Of a DNA stretch of 64,000 nt, positions 26,724 to 34,389 are shown piece by piece (position 1 is the first letter of the stretch; each line of letters starts with the position of its first letter). The position numbers and the translations under genes are program-made. The notes under the pieces are model-generated. The model was not told the origin of the DNA. It made no database searches and worked only from the letters and a program-made list of their open reading frames with translations. The stretch comes from Natrononativus amylolyticus (GTDB taxonomy: Archaea > Halobacteriota > Halobacteria > Halobacteriales > Natrialbaceae): positions 310,001 through 374,000 of the forward strand of contig NZ_CP101458.1 of assembly GCF_024362525.1 (NCBI RefSeq), read 5' to 3'.

Positions 26724-27359
26724 CTACGACCGCGGTCGCGCGACGACCCCGAGGTGGTCGACGTGGTACTCGTCGAGCGGGCGGGACTCGAGCACTTCGT
26801 ACCCGCTCTCGAGCTCCGCGCTGACGTCCTCGAAGACGTCCTCGGGGTTGTGGGTGACGTCCTCGCTGCGGGCTTTCACCGCGAGCAGCAGGCGGCCGTC
26901 GTCGGCGAGAAAGCGCCGGTTCTCGAGGGCGACCCTCGCCTGGCCGCGGGTGGCGACGTCCTGGACGACGACGTCGACGTCGGATTCGACGACGTGGGCG
27001 TACGTCTCGGGTTTCCGGGCGTCCTTGAGCAGCGGGAACAGCCGCGGGCGGGAGTCGGCCGCCGAGAGCAGGTCCCGCGCGGGACGGGGGGCGAACTCCA
27101 CGGCGTACGTCGGCCCCGCGAAGTCAGCGACGTGACTCACGGTCGTCCCGCTGGCGGCACCCAGGTAGAGCACCGTCTCGCCGCCCTCGAGACCCGTCTC
27201 CATCCCCAGCTCGAGCATCGCGCCGAGTTTCGAGCGATGCGGGTCCCAGGCGCGCCAGGCTCCATCGGTAGGTTCGCCGTACACCGGCTCTCCCCGGGTC
27301 GCGAGCCGCTCTGCCCCGTCGATCTCGCGGCGCTCGACGCCGACGGGACGCTCACTCAC
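26724..27359 (-). CDS. flpA: Fibrillarin-like rRNA/tRNA 2'-O-methyltransferase
   Basis: This 211-residue archaeal fibrillarin has the AdoMet motif LYLGAASGTTVSHVAD and the segments YAVEFAPRPARDLL and VVVQDVATRGQARV. With Nop5 and L7Ae it forms the C/D-box snoRNP that methylates rRNA and tRNA guided by small RNAs. The GTG start at 27359 overlaps the nop5 stop by eight bases, so the two are translationally coupled. Confidence 0.95.
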   Translation of the reverse strand: MSERPVGVERREIDGAERLATRGEPVYGEPTDGAWRAWDPHRSKLGAMLELGMETGLEGGETVLYLGAASGTTVSHVADFAGPTYAVEFAPRPARDLLSAADSRPRLFPLLKDARKPETYAHVVESDVDVVVQDVATRGQARVALENRRFLADDGRLLLAVKARSEDVTHNPEDVFEDVSAELESGYEVLESRPLDEYHVDHLGVVARPRS

Positions 27360-28221
27360 CGCCGTCACCCCCCGACTCCGCGTCGGCCCGTGCCTGGATC
27401 GTCTCGAGGCGCTCTGTGAGTTCGGCCTCGAGTTCCGGTCGCACCTCGCCGGAGTAGTGGTCGACGCGGGCGGCGATCGCGAGCTTTCCGGCGACGGCGC
27501 GGGCGGCCGACCCCCGATCCTCGAGGCGGGTGCCCCGGACCCCCTCGTGGGTGTAGATGACCCCGTGTTTGGGCGACGGAGCGTGGCCCTCGAGGTGGGC
27601 GAACAGCGCGTCCTCGGCGCCCAGCACCTGAACGGTGCCGCTGGGCTGTTTGGCGAGGGGTTCGAGGCCGCCCGCCAGGGAGATGAGCCGCGCGGCGAGG
27701 ACGGGACCGGCGAGGGCGGCGAGGTTCGGCGCCACGGCGGGCGTTCGGCGCTCGACGAACGCCCGCAGGTCGTCGGCTTCGTCCGCGAGACCCGCGACGC
27801 GTCCCGCGAGCGACCGAATCGACTCCCGTCCGGGTTCGGGCTCTCGAGCGGCCAGTTCGCGGGCGTAGTCGATGCCGGTTCCGGGGTCGTCGTCGACCGT
27901 GCCGGCCCACTCGGCGAGCCGTTCGGCGAGCTCGTTGGCCGTCCGCTGGCAGTCGTCCATCGCGCGAATCGCGTGGACCAGCTGGCGGTCGTCCGCGCGC
28001 TCTCGCTCCGCGACCGCGGCGCGGGTCGCAGCCGTCGCCGCCGCGCGGAGGGCGTCGTAGTAGTCGTCCTCGTCGTCGACGAAGCCGGCGGCGACGGCGA
28101 GTTCGGGCCACGCCCGCGGCTCCTCCGCAGCTCCCTCACGAACCCTGGTGGCGAGTTCGTCCGTCGCCGCGGCGTCGATGGGGGCGCCGTCGTCGACGAA
28201 CCATCCCTCGGAGTCGGTCAT
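27352..28221 (-). CDS. nop5: Nop5/Nop56/58 C/D-box RNP core protein
   Basis: This 289-residue protein has a divergent N-terminal domain, a coiled-coil region (about 80-150), and the conserved Nop domain (about 150-270) with APNLAALAGPVLAARLISLA, GTVQVLGAEDALFAHL and SPKHGVIYTH. It scaffolds guide RNA, L7Ae and fibrillarin. ATG 28221 follows after a 98-bp spacer from the next gene. Operon nop5-flpA is conserved in archaea. Confidence 0.95.
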   Translation of the reverse strand: MTDSEGWFVDDGAPIDAAATDELATRVREGAAEEPRAWPELAVAAGFVDDEDDYYDALRAAATAATRAAVAERERADDRQLVHAIRAMDDCQRTANELAERLAEWAGTVDDDPGTGIDYARELAAREPEPGRESIRSLAGRVAGLADEADDLRAFVERRTPAVAPNLAALAGPVLAARLISLAGGLEPLAKQPSGTVQVLGAEDALFAHLEGHAPSPKHGVIYTHEGVRGTRLEDRGSAARAVAGKLAIAARVDHYSGEVRPELEAELTERLETIQARADAESGGDGGE

Positions 28222-28319
28222 ACCGTCTCCTTTCGCCCCGCGGCGATTAAACGCCCCGCTCTGGGTCGGTTCCACGCGGGGATCGAACTCGTGGTCGACT
28301 CGAGAACGAAGGCGGCGAC

Positions 28320-28706
28320 CTACGGCCCGAGCAGGAAGATGACCACGAGAAAGACGAGGACCGCGAGCACCAGCGACGCCTCGACCCAGGTGTTGTACGC
28401 CGGGTCGCCGAGCATCCGGAGCCAGTCGTCGAAGACGTCGTACAGCAGCGAGAGCCCGAACAGGACGAACGCGGCGACCGCGATCGCCAGCACCGCGCCG
28501 ACCGGCTCCTCCTGGGGTACCTCGACGACGATGGTGAGCAGGACGGTCAGCAACACCAGGTACGCGATCCCGAGCGTCGTCAGCGAGACGAACTTGCGGT
28601 AGCTCCGTCGCATCGCGTCGACCCGCGGGACCAGCGACGTCAGAAAGTACGCGATCGTGGCGACGGTGAGCAGTGCGAGGACGAGGGACGTGTCGACGTC
28701 TACCAT
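28320..28706 (-). CDS. Hypothetical membrane protein, about four helices
   Basis: This 128-residue, mostly hydrophobic protein has about four transmembrane helices, the last near the C-terminus (LVLAVLVFLVVIFLLGP). No domain is recognised. It is upstream of nop5 on the same strand. Confidence 0.7.
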   Translation of the reverse strand: MVDVDTSLVLALLTVATIAYFLTSLVPRVDAMRRSYRKFVSLTTLGIAYLVLLTVLLTIVVEVPQEEPVGAVLAIAVAAFVLFGLSLLYDVFDDWLRMLGDPAYNTWVEASLVLAVLVFLVVIFLLGP

Positions 28707-28802
28707 GCGAAACGCTGGTCACTGCGGTGACAATACGCTTTCCCCGCAGACCCGCCGTCGTCGGTCCCGAGAACTCATTACCCGCCGGCGGGTACGACCG
28801 GT

Positions 28803-29558
28803 ATGGACATCGGCGTCACCGTCGGCGACTCGATCGAGCGACTCGAGGCGACGAGCGCCGACTTCGACTTCGCGGAGTTCGGCCTGAGCGAGGGGGTCGA
28901 TCCCGCAACCGACGTCGACGGCAACCGCCTCGAGGCGGCCCTCGAGGAAACCGGGACGGACCTCTGCGTCCACCTCCCGTTCAAGCAGGTGGTCGTAACG
29001 CCGGTTCCCGAGATCAACGACGCCATCGTCGCCCACCAGACGCGGCTGCTCGAGTGGGCCGGCGGCGTCGGCGCCGAGAAGGCCGTTCTACACGGGACGG
29101 CGCGCAACCCACACGAGACGGACCTCCGTCCGGCGTTCGCCGAACAGGTGCGCGCGATCGACGAGGCCGGCGAGGCGGCCGGCGTCGAGGTCGTCCTCGA
29201 GAACGTCGGTCACCAGAAGCGCGGCTTTCCGCTCTCGGTGCTCGGCGACATCGCCCGCGACACGGGAACGGCGGTCTGTTTCGACGTCGGACACGCCTAC
29301 ATGGAGGATGGCGACGACGGCGTCGAGCGGTTCCTCCGGGGGTACGCCGACCTGATCTCGCACCTCCACGTCCACGACGCGCGCAGCCGCGGCGACACGC
29401 ACATCCCGATCGGCGCCGGCGAGATCGACTATTCGATCCTCGAGGACCGGCTCGCGGGGTTCGACGGCACCGTCGCCGTCGAGGTGTTCACCGACGACGT
29501 CTCGCTGCTGACCGACACGGCCGGCCGCGTGGCCGACGCGCTCGGCGAGCCGTTCTGA
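28803..29558 (+). CDS. Sugar-phosphate isomerase/epimerase (xylose isomerase-like TIM barrel)
   Basis: This 251-residue TIM barrel of the AP-endonuclease 2/xylose isomerase-like superfamily has a metal-binding Glu and His at VVLENVGHQKRG, FDVGHAYMEDG and LHVHDARSRGDTHIPIGAG, and a C-terminal Glu in VAVEVFTDD. Members isomerise sugars or act on inositols; the substrate is unknown. The start is the ATG at 28803. It diverges from the membrane protein gene at 28320. Confidence 0.88.
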   Translation: MDIGVTVGDSIERLEATSADFDFAEFGLSEGVDPATDVDGNRLEAALEETGTDLCVHLPFKQVVVTPVPEINDAIVAHQTRLLEWAGGVGAEKAVLHGTARNPHETDLRPAFAEQVRAIDEAGEAAGVEVVLENVGHQKRGFPLSVLGDIARDTGTAVCFDVGHAYMEDGDDGVERFLRGYADLISHLHVHDARSRGDTHIPIGAGEIDYSILEDRLAGFDGTVAVEVFTDDVSLLTDTAGRVADALGEPF

Positions 29559-29621
29559 AGACCGGGGACCGACGGCGCGGTGAACGCGCCGCTCGCCGGC
29601 TTCGCTCACTTCGCTCCGGCG

Positions 29622-30971
29622 TTACGCCCGATCCCGGTCGGCCGGCCGCGCCGACGCGTCGACAGCCGGCCCGTCGGCGACGACCGACCGGCCGGGGAGC
29701 TCCGGACTGGGCTCGCGGCCGAGCGTTAGCAGCCGCTCGGTGAGCGTGATCTCCTCCGCGCTGGGGCTTCGCTTCTCGATCTCCTCGTACTCGACTACCA
29801 CGTCACCGGCCTCGGCGCCGATCCGGACGGCACAGAGCTGGTACGACGGGTAGTACACGGGCGGCAGTATCCCCGCGACGACCTCCCGGCGGTGGAGGCG
29901 CTTGAGCCACGTCCCGCTGTTGACGAGCAGCCGGCCGTCGACCTCCCGAAGCCCCGGGCGGTGGGTGTGTCCGTAACAGAACACCGCCGTCTCCGGACGG
30001 TCGGCGAACACCGCTCGAGCGGCCTCACGGTAGGGCTCCTCGGGGTCGACCGTGAGCTCCTCCTCGAGGAGACCGAATCGGTCGACCGTCGCTCGCAGGT
30101 CGCGGAAGACGAGGTAGACGGGGATTCCCGCCAGGAGGAGCACGCCGGCGATCGCGGCGGTGGCGACGAGGAGGAAGTGGACGGCCTCCCCGACCAGCCC
30201 CAGCCGGGCGAGCGCCGCGTCGACCGTCTCGACCGGCAGCGTCCAGACGCCGGCGACGTCCAGTCCGGCCAGGACCGCGACGACGACACAGAGGTTGAAC
30301 AGCAACAGGAACGGTATCACGGCGTACCGCAGGAGGGGGTTCATCTCCCGGTAGAAGTACTTCGAGAGCAGCCAGTGGGGCACCCGGTCGGTCGGGGTAA
30401 CCGCCTGGACGTCCTTCAGCCAGTTGTACCGACCCCGATCGGAGAGCTGGCCCGCCTTGCTCGTCACGTGGGTGTTGTAGTGGTAGCCGATCGGCGTCTC
30501 GTAGGGGTTGCCGAAGTCCTCGAACCGGTTGTTGGAGTCCTGCTGGTGACCGTGTTCGAAGTGGATCGTCCGGTTCCCGACCGGACGCGTGATCGACGAC
30601 GACCGGACCAGGTCGACGTTGTACCGGGCCAGCCGCTCGCGGTACTCCTCGTAGGCCGCGAGTTCGTTGTCGTGGTTGCCCGGCAACAGCGTGATCGGGA
30701 CGTTCTCGCCGGTCGCACGCAGCTGTGAAAACAGTTCGGGGTACCGCTCGATCAGGGCATCGAGCTTCGCCGGGCCGTCGACCGCGGTGAACTCCCACAG
30801 CCCGAACAGATCGCCGTTGACGATCAGCTCGGCGTTCTCGTCGGTCGTCTCGAGTCGCTCGAGGAAGGCGAGTAGCTCCTCGAGAAAGTCCACCTCGCCG
30901 AGTTGCTCGTCGCCGCCGATGTGGAGGTCGCTGATCACGTAGTAAACCGGCTCGCCGCCCTCGTCGGCCAT
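29622..30971 (-). CDS. Calcineurin-type metallophosphoesterase with two inserted membrane helices
   Basis: This 449-residue protein has the full metallophosphoesterase motif set: SDLHIGG, VNGDLFGLWEF, LLPGNHDNEL, FEHGHQQDS and YGHTHRPG. Between the last two, about residues 215-300, lie two clear hydrophobic helices (FLLLFNLCVVVAVLAGLDV; AVHFLLVATAAIAGVLLLAG). The catalytic domain is therefore split around a membrane hairpin, anchoring it at the cytoplasmic face. The family is related to UDP-diacylglucosamine hydrolase-like enzymes, so a lipid-linked substrate is plausible, but this is inference. Confidence 0.85.
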   Translation of the reverse strand: MADEGGEPVYYVISDLHIGGDEQLGEVDFLEELLAFLERLETTDENAELIVNGDLFGLWEFTAVDGPAKLDALIERYPELFSQLRATGENVPITLLPGNHDNELAAYEEYRERLARYNVDLVRSSSITRPVGNRTIHFEHGHQQDSNNRFEDFGNPYETPIGYHYNTHVTSKAGQLSDRGRYNWLKDVQAVTPTDRVPHWLLSKYFYREMNPLLRYAVIPFLLLFNLCVVVAVLAGLDVAGVWTLPVETVDAALARLGLVGEAVHFLLVATAAIAGVLLLAGIPVYLVFRDLRATVDRFGLLEEELTVDPEEPYREAARAVFADRPETAVFCYGHTHRPGLREVDGRLLVNSGTWLKRLHRREVVAGILPPVYYPSYQLCAVRIGAEAGDVVVEYEEIEKRSPSAEEITLTERLLTLGREPSPELPGRSVVADGPAVDASARPADRDRA

Positions 30972-31082
30972 AGGGTCAGGCGTTCGACTCGAGTACGTAT
31001 AGTGCTGATCCAGCCGGGAGAGACTGTCACCAGTCGGGAGGGGTTTATGCCGGCGTTCGGGAAAGGGGGAGCGACTCGAGTC

Positions 31083-32210
31083 TCAGACGCCGAAGACCGC
31101 ACGCAGCATGTCGCGGGTTCCGGGGCCGAGGCCGACGGCGACGACGGTGATCATCAGCAGCGTCGCGTAGCGCGGACTCTCATCGAACACCGTCTCGTCG
31201 AAGATCCAGATGACGACGACGGCGGCGACGATCTTGACGATCAGGAACGGCCACGCGACGCCGGTCACTTCGGCGATCGAGGCGGGGAGGATCGAGCCGG
31301 TGTAGTTCACGATCGCCTCGTTGATGGGGTGTTTCGGCGTGAGGTTGTAGCCTGGGCCCAGCCGGTAGGCCCAGTCGAGGCCGATCACGTTCGCGACGCC
31401 GTCGACGGCGTGCGCCCAGATGACGACTAGCCCCATGTACTCCGTCCCGCGGTTGATCTCCGGTGCGAACGCCTGGAGGGCGTACCAGGTGATCGCCGTG
31501 ACGGCCGTCGCCCCGACGAGCGTGAGGACGAGGATCAGCCAGTGGAACTCCGCGAACGGCTCGGTTACGGCGAGGTAGCCGAGGTAGCCGACCGTGACCG
31601 CGAGCGCGGCCGTCCCGATCCCCGCCAGCGGGTACTCGTAGCCGCTGACGTAGCCGTTTCGCTCGAGCCAGACCGAGAGCAACAGCGCGAGGAGCGTTAC
31701 GAGGAAGACGGTGACGTAGATGAAGGGGCTGATGAGCGCGGCCACGTACGGTAGCTGCATCACCATCTCGCCGGTTTCGCGCGCGCCGGCGACGTTCGCG
31801 TCCTCGACGACGCGGAGCGTGCCGCCGAACAACATGAACGGGAACAGCGCGTAGAAGCCGGCCCGGTAACGCTGGATGTCCAGCCGCCGGATGAGCAGGA
31901 TGATTCCGACCAGCAGCAGGATCAGAATCGGGATGTAGCCCGCGTAGGAGACGAAGGTGTACCCCGGCGACGCCGTGGGACCGTCGCCCGCTCCGGCGTC
32001 GGCACAGGGGATCTCCGCGCCGCCGGCCCACGCGACACAGCCCAGCCCTCGCGCGTCGGCAACGACCGGTCCCCAGTAGTACTGCCAGATGAGATCGACG
32101 TACACCCGCTGGGGAAACGCCAGCGCGGCGAACGTGATCGCGAGCGCGACGATACCGGTGAGCGCGGCCCACGCACCCATCGGCCCGACGCGGTCGATGT
32201 ACTCGTCCAT
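31083..32210 (-). CDS. DUF63-family membrane protein
   Basis: This 375-residue protein has about eight to nine transmembrane helices and the DUF63 hallmark segments [15 protein letters not shown] and [16 protein letters not shown], with conserved charged residues in the membrane. The family is archaeal and of unknown function. ATG 32210 was chosen because the longer frame is shadow sequence. Confidence 0.88.
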   Translation of the reverse strand: MDEYIDRVGPMGAWAALTGIVALAITFAALAFPQRVYVDLIWQYYWGPVVADARGLGCVAWAGGAEIPCADAGAGDGPTASPGYTFVSYAGYIPILILLLVGIILLIRRLDIQRYRAGFYALFPFMLFGGTLRVVEDANVAGARETGEMVMQLPYVAALISPFIYVTVFLVTLLALLLSVWLERNGYVSGYEYPLAGIGTAALAVTVGYLGYLAVTEPFAEFHWLILVLTLVGATAVTAITWYALQAFAPEINRGTEYMGLVVIWAHAVDGVANVIGLDWAYRLGPGYNLTPKHPINEAIVNYTGSILPASIAEVTGVAWPFLIVKIVAAVVVIWIFDETVFDESPRYATLLMITVVAVGLGPGTRDMLRAVFGV

Positions 32211-32293
32211 ACACGATATCCTGCGACGGCGACCGCTTACCGCTTCCGGTTTTCTGTACGAACCGAGACCCCCTCCCTCGAGAGGGGGCTCGC

Positions 32294-32743
32294 TCAAACC
32301 GGGAGCTCGTCGCTCTCGTAGGTCGTGCCGAGGATGACCATCGTCTGCGATCGGGCGAAGCCGTCCATCCGGGCGATCCGCTCGAACATCAGCTCGCGCA
32401 ACCCGTCGGCGTCCTCGGCGTAGACGCGCATCATCACGTCCCACTCGCCCGTCGTCAGGTGAACCTGCTGGACGCCCTCGATGTCCGTGAGCCGCTCCAA
32501 GGTGTCCTGCTCGCGACCCTGTTCGACGCGGAGTCCGACGAGCGCCGAGATGCCGAGTCCGACCGCCTTCGGCTCGACCCTCGCGTGATACCCCTCGATG
32601 ACCCCCGCCTCCTCCATTCGGCTGACCCGGTCGTGAACCGTCGCGCTCGACATGTCGATCTGGCGGGCAATTTCGCTGAACGGTGTACGGGCGTTTCGCT
32701 GGAGAATCCGGAGAATCGCCCGATCGGTGTCATCGAGTTCCAT
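32294..32743 (-). CDS. Lrp/AsnC-family transcriptional regulator
   Basis: This 149-residue, typical-size Lrp has an N-terminal HTH ([20 protein letters not shown]) and a C-terminal RAM/ActR domain ([18 protein letters not shown]). Lrp proteins form dimers or octamers and respond to amino acids. The downstream tail ends in YESDELPV. It lies between DUF63 and the IMPase gene. Targets are unknown. Confidence 0.92.
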   Translation of the reverse strand: MELDDTDRAILRILQRNARTPFSEIARQIDMSSATVHDRVSRMEEAGVIEGYHARVEPKAVGLGISALVGLRVEQGREQDTLERLTDIEGVQQVHLTTGEWDVMMRVYAEDADGLRELMFERIARMDGFARSQTMVILGTTYESDELPV

Positions 32744-32805
32744 ACCTCGTTCGCCGAACGCACCGGTAAAAATACTTCTGACGCGTCGGTCGCTCCCGGG
32801 TCGAG

Positions 32806-33609
32806 CTACCGTTCGATCTCGCGAGCCGCCTCGAGGACGTGCTCGTGGACGGCGCCGTTGGAGGCGACCAGTCCCCTGCTGTCGTGGCGCCAGCGCTCGC
32901 CCTCGAGGTCCGTGACGGTTCCGCCGGCCTCCCGGACGTGGTGAACGCCGGCGACGGAGTCCCACGGGTTCGCCTGCACGTTGGTGAGGACGCCGTCGAG
33001 GGCGCCCGAGGCGACCATCGCGAGCACCGCCTGGGCGCAGCCGAACCGGCGCATATCCGCGAAGCGGTCGACGATCGCCTTGCTCGCCGCGGCGTACTGA
33101 TCCCGGTCGTCGTACCCCCACCAGATCGTCGGACAGACGGTACAGAGCTCGGGATCCGCCCGGTCGCTGACCGCGATCGGCTCGCCGTTCAGCGCCACGC
33201 CGTCCGGCCCCGCGAGGTAGCTGTCGCCGAGTGCGGGGAGCACCGTCGCCGCACCGACGGGCTCGCCGTCGATCACGGCCGCGACCGCGGTTCCGAACAC
33301 CCGGATTCCGCGAACGAAGTTGTTCGTCCCGTCGATCGGGTCGACGATCCAGGCCGGCCCCTCCTCGGGAACCGCCTTCAGTTCCTCGTCCTCCTCGCCG
33401 ACGACGGGATCGTCCGGGTACTCCTCGCGGACGACCTCGATCACCGCCCGCTGGGCGTCGCGGTCGGCCTGCGTGACGACGTCGGTCTTGCCGTTTTTCG
33501 TCTCGACTGCGATCCCGGATCGGAACGCCTCCTCGGCGACGGCCGCACCCGCGCGCGCCGCCCGCTCGGCGAGGTCGGCGCGTCGCTGCGCGGACTCGAG
33601 TTCGGTCAT
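32806..33609 (-). CDS. Inositol monophosphatase-family phosphatase
   Basis: This 267-residue IMPase-fold enzyme has the metal motifs VVGEEDEEL and WIVDPIDGTNNFVRGI, plus a C-terminal WDSVAGVHHVREAGG. It could act on inositol-1-phosphate, fructose-1,6-bisphosphate or NADP. It is a separate homologue of the C-terminal half of the fusion at 24343-26049. The ATG at 33609 was chosen over a GTG 17 codons upstream. Confidence 0.92.
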   Translation of the reverse strand: MTELESAQRRADLAERAARAGAAVAEEAFRSGIAVETKNGKTDVVTQADRDAQRAVIEVVREEYPDDPVVGEEDEELKAVPEEGPAWIVDPIDGTNNFVRGIRVFGTAVAAVIDGEPVGAATVLPALGDSYLAGPDGVALNGEPIAVSDRADPELCTVCPTIWWGYDDRDQYAAASKAIVDRFADMRRFGCAQAVLAMVASGALDGVLTNVQANPWDSVAGVHHVREAGGTVTDLEGERWRHDSRGLVASNGAVHEHVLEAAREIER

Positions 33610-33700
33610 TACCCGTCCTGGTGGGTGCGCGCGCAAAGAGGTGGCGGTTTCGGCCGCCACGCGTCGCTGGTCGGCGCGTCGGTCTCGAGAATGTTGCGAG

Positions 33701-33723
33701 GGAAGATCGCTGTAGGATCTTCC
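33701..33723. repeat. Perfect 8-bp inverted repeat (hairpin)
   Basis: GGAAGATC, a 7-base loop and GATCTTCC form a perfect stem just before the tRNA-derived repeat. It could be a processing or termination signal of the tRNA transcript or the edge of a small element. Confidence 0.55.
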
Positions 33724-33780
33724 GCATCTCGCGCAGCGCGTACGTGCGCTTCGCTTCGATGCGAGGGGAGGGAATCGAAC
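33724..33780. repeat. Partial copy of tRNA-Leu 3' end with flank (att-like repeat A)
   Basis: A 57-bp segment matches 33835-33891 at 45 of 57 positions, 111 bp away. The last 23 bases (33758-33780) are identical and contain the T-arm and acceptor 3' end of the tRNA-Leu gene. The unmatched inner part shows that the copy is old. Such tRNA-tail duplicates are the usual trace of integration by a tyrosine recombinase. Confidence 0.7.
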
Positions 33781-33834
33781 TACCTCCTGGAACCTGCGCG
33801 AAGCGCAGAACCCCGGCGTAATTCGGTCCCTCCT

Positions 33835-33891
33835 GCATCTCGTTCGGTGCGTTTTTGCACCTCACTGTGATGCGAGGGGAGGGAATCGAAC
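33835..33891. repeat. Matching segment over the tRNA-Leu 3' end (repeat B)
   Basis: The partner of 33724-33780. It spans the 3' flank and the last 21 bases of the tRNA-Leu gene (minus strand), which would be the original recombination target. Confidence 0.7.
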
Positions 33892-33953
33892 CCACGAACT
33901 CCTACGAGAGCGGATCTTGAGTCCGCCGCCGTTGGCCGCTTGGCTACCCTCGC
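33871..33953 (-). tRNA. tRNA-Leu (CAA)
   Basis: An 83-nt minus-strand cloverleaf. The acceptor stem GCGAGGG pairs with CCCTCGC, with discriminator A. The D-arm is present, and the anticodon stem GCGGA/TCCGC encloses loop CTCAAGA with anticodon CAA. There is a long class II variable arm and a T-arm with GGTTCGATTCC. CCA is not encoded. TATA-like AT-rich sequence at about 33995-34017 lies upstream on this strand. Confidence 0.95.
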
Positions 33954-34120
33954 ACCCGTCGTGCTTTTCTGCGGGTAATCCCCGCACTCGTACCCTATAG
34001 CTGGCGAATATATACCACCTGCGGTGTGGGCCACCTGATGGTGACTGTGGAGCGGTCGTCGACTCGAGACCTCTGCGGGAAAACAAAACAGTCTACTCGC
34101 CTGTCTGCGAGCACTCGACT

Positions 34121-34384
34121 GTGACCGAACGCAGGGACTCCACCGGAAAACGCGTGGTGGTCGGACTCCTCCTCGGAATCGTCGCCCTCACGGCAGCCCT
34201 CGGCGCCGTTCTGGGCGCCGTCGTCCCCGCCCAGACCGGTCTCGAGGAGGTGACGATCCTCGCGATCACGTTCACCGTCTCGCCGACGTCGTTCGCGCTG
34301 TACGGCGCCGTCACCGTCGGCACGTTCCTCGGGGTCACCATCCTCGTCGTCCGGGCGATTTCGCAGTTCGAAGACGGCGTCTGA
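34121..34384 (+). CDS. Small membrane protein, two helices
   Basis: This 87-residue protein has two hydrophobic helices (VVVGLLLGIVALTAALGAVL and the region around SFALYGAVTVGTFLGVTILV) and a short charged N-terminus. It begins at GTG 34121. The family is not recognised beyond being a typical small haloarchaeal membrane protein. It is convergent with acs1, 5 bp apart. Confidence 0.7.
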   Translation: MTERRDSTGKRVVVGLLLGIVALTAALGAVLGAVVPAQTGLEEVTILAITFTVSPTSFALYGAVTVGTFLGVTILVVRAISQFEDGV

Positions 34385-34389
34385 GCCGG

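Noticed and set aside
32294-33895. Long minus-strand frame beginning in the tRNA-flank repeat and ending in the Lrp gene
   Set aside because: Only the last 149 residues (from 32743) are a real Lrp protein; the rest is shadow of the IMPase gene and the repeats.
33780-34034. 84-residue minus-strand frame across tRNA-Leu
   Set aside because: It translates the tRNA gene and its flank; such frames arise from tRNA sequence and are not proteins.
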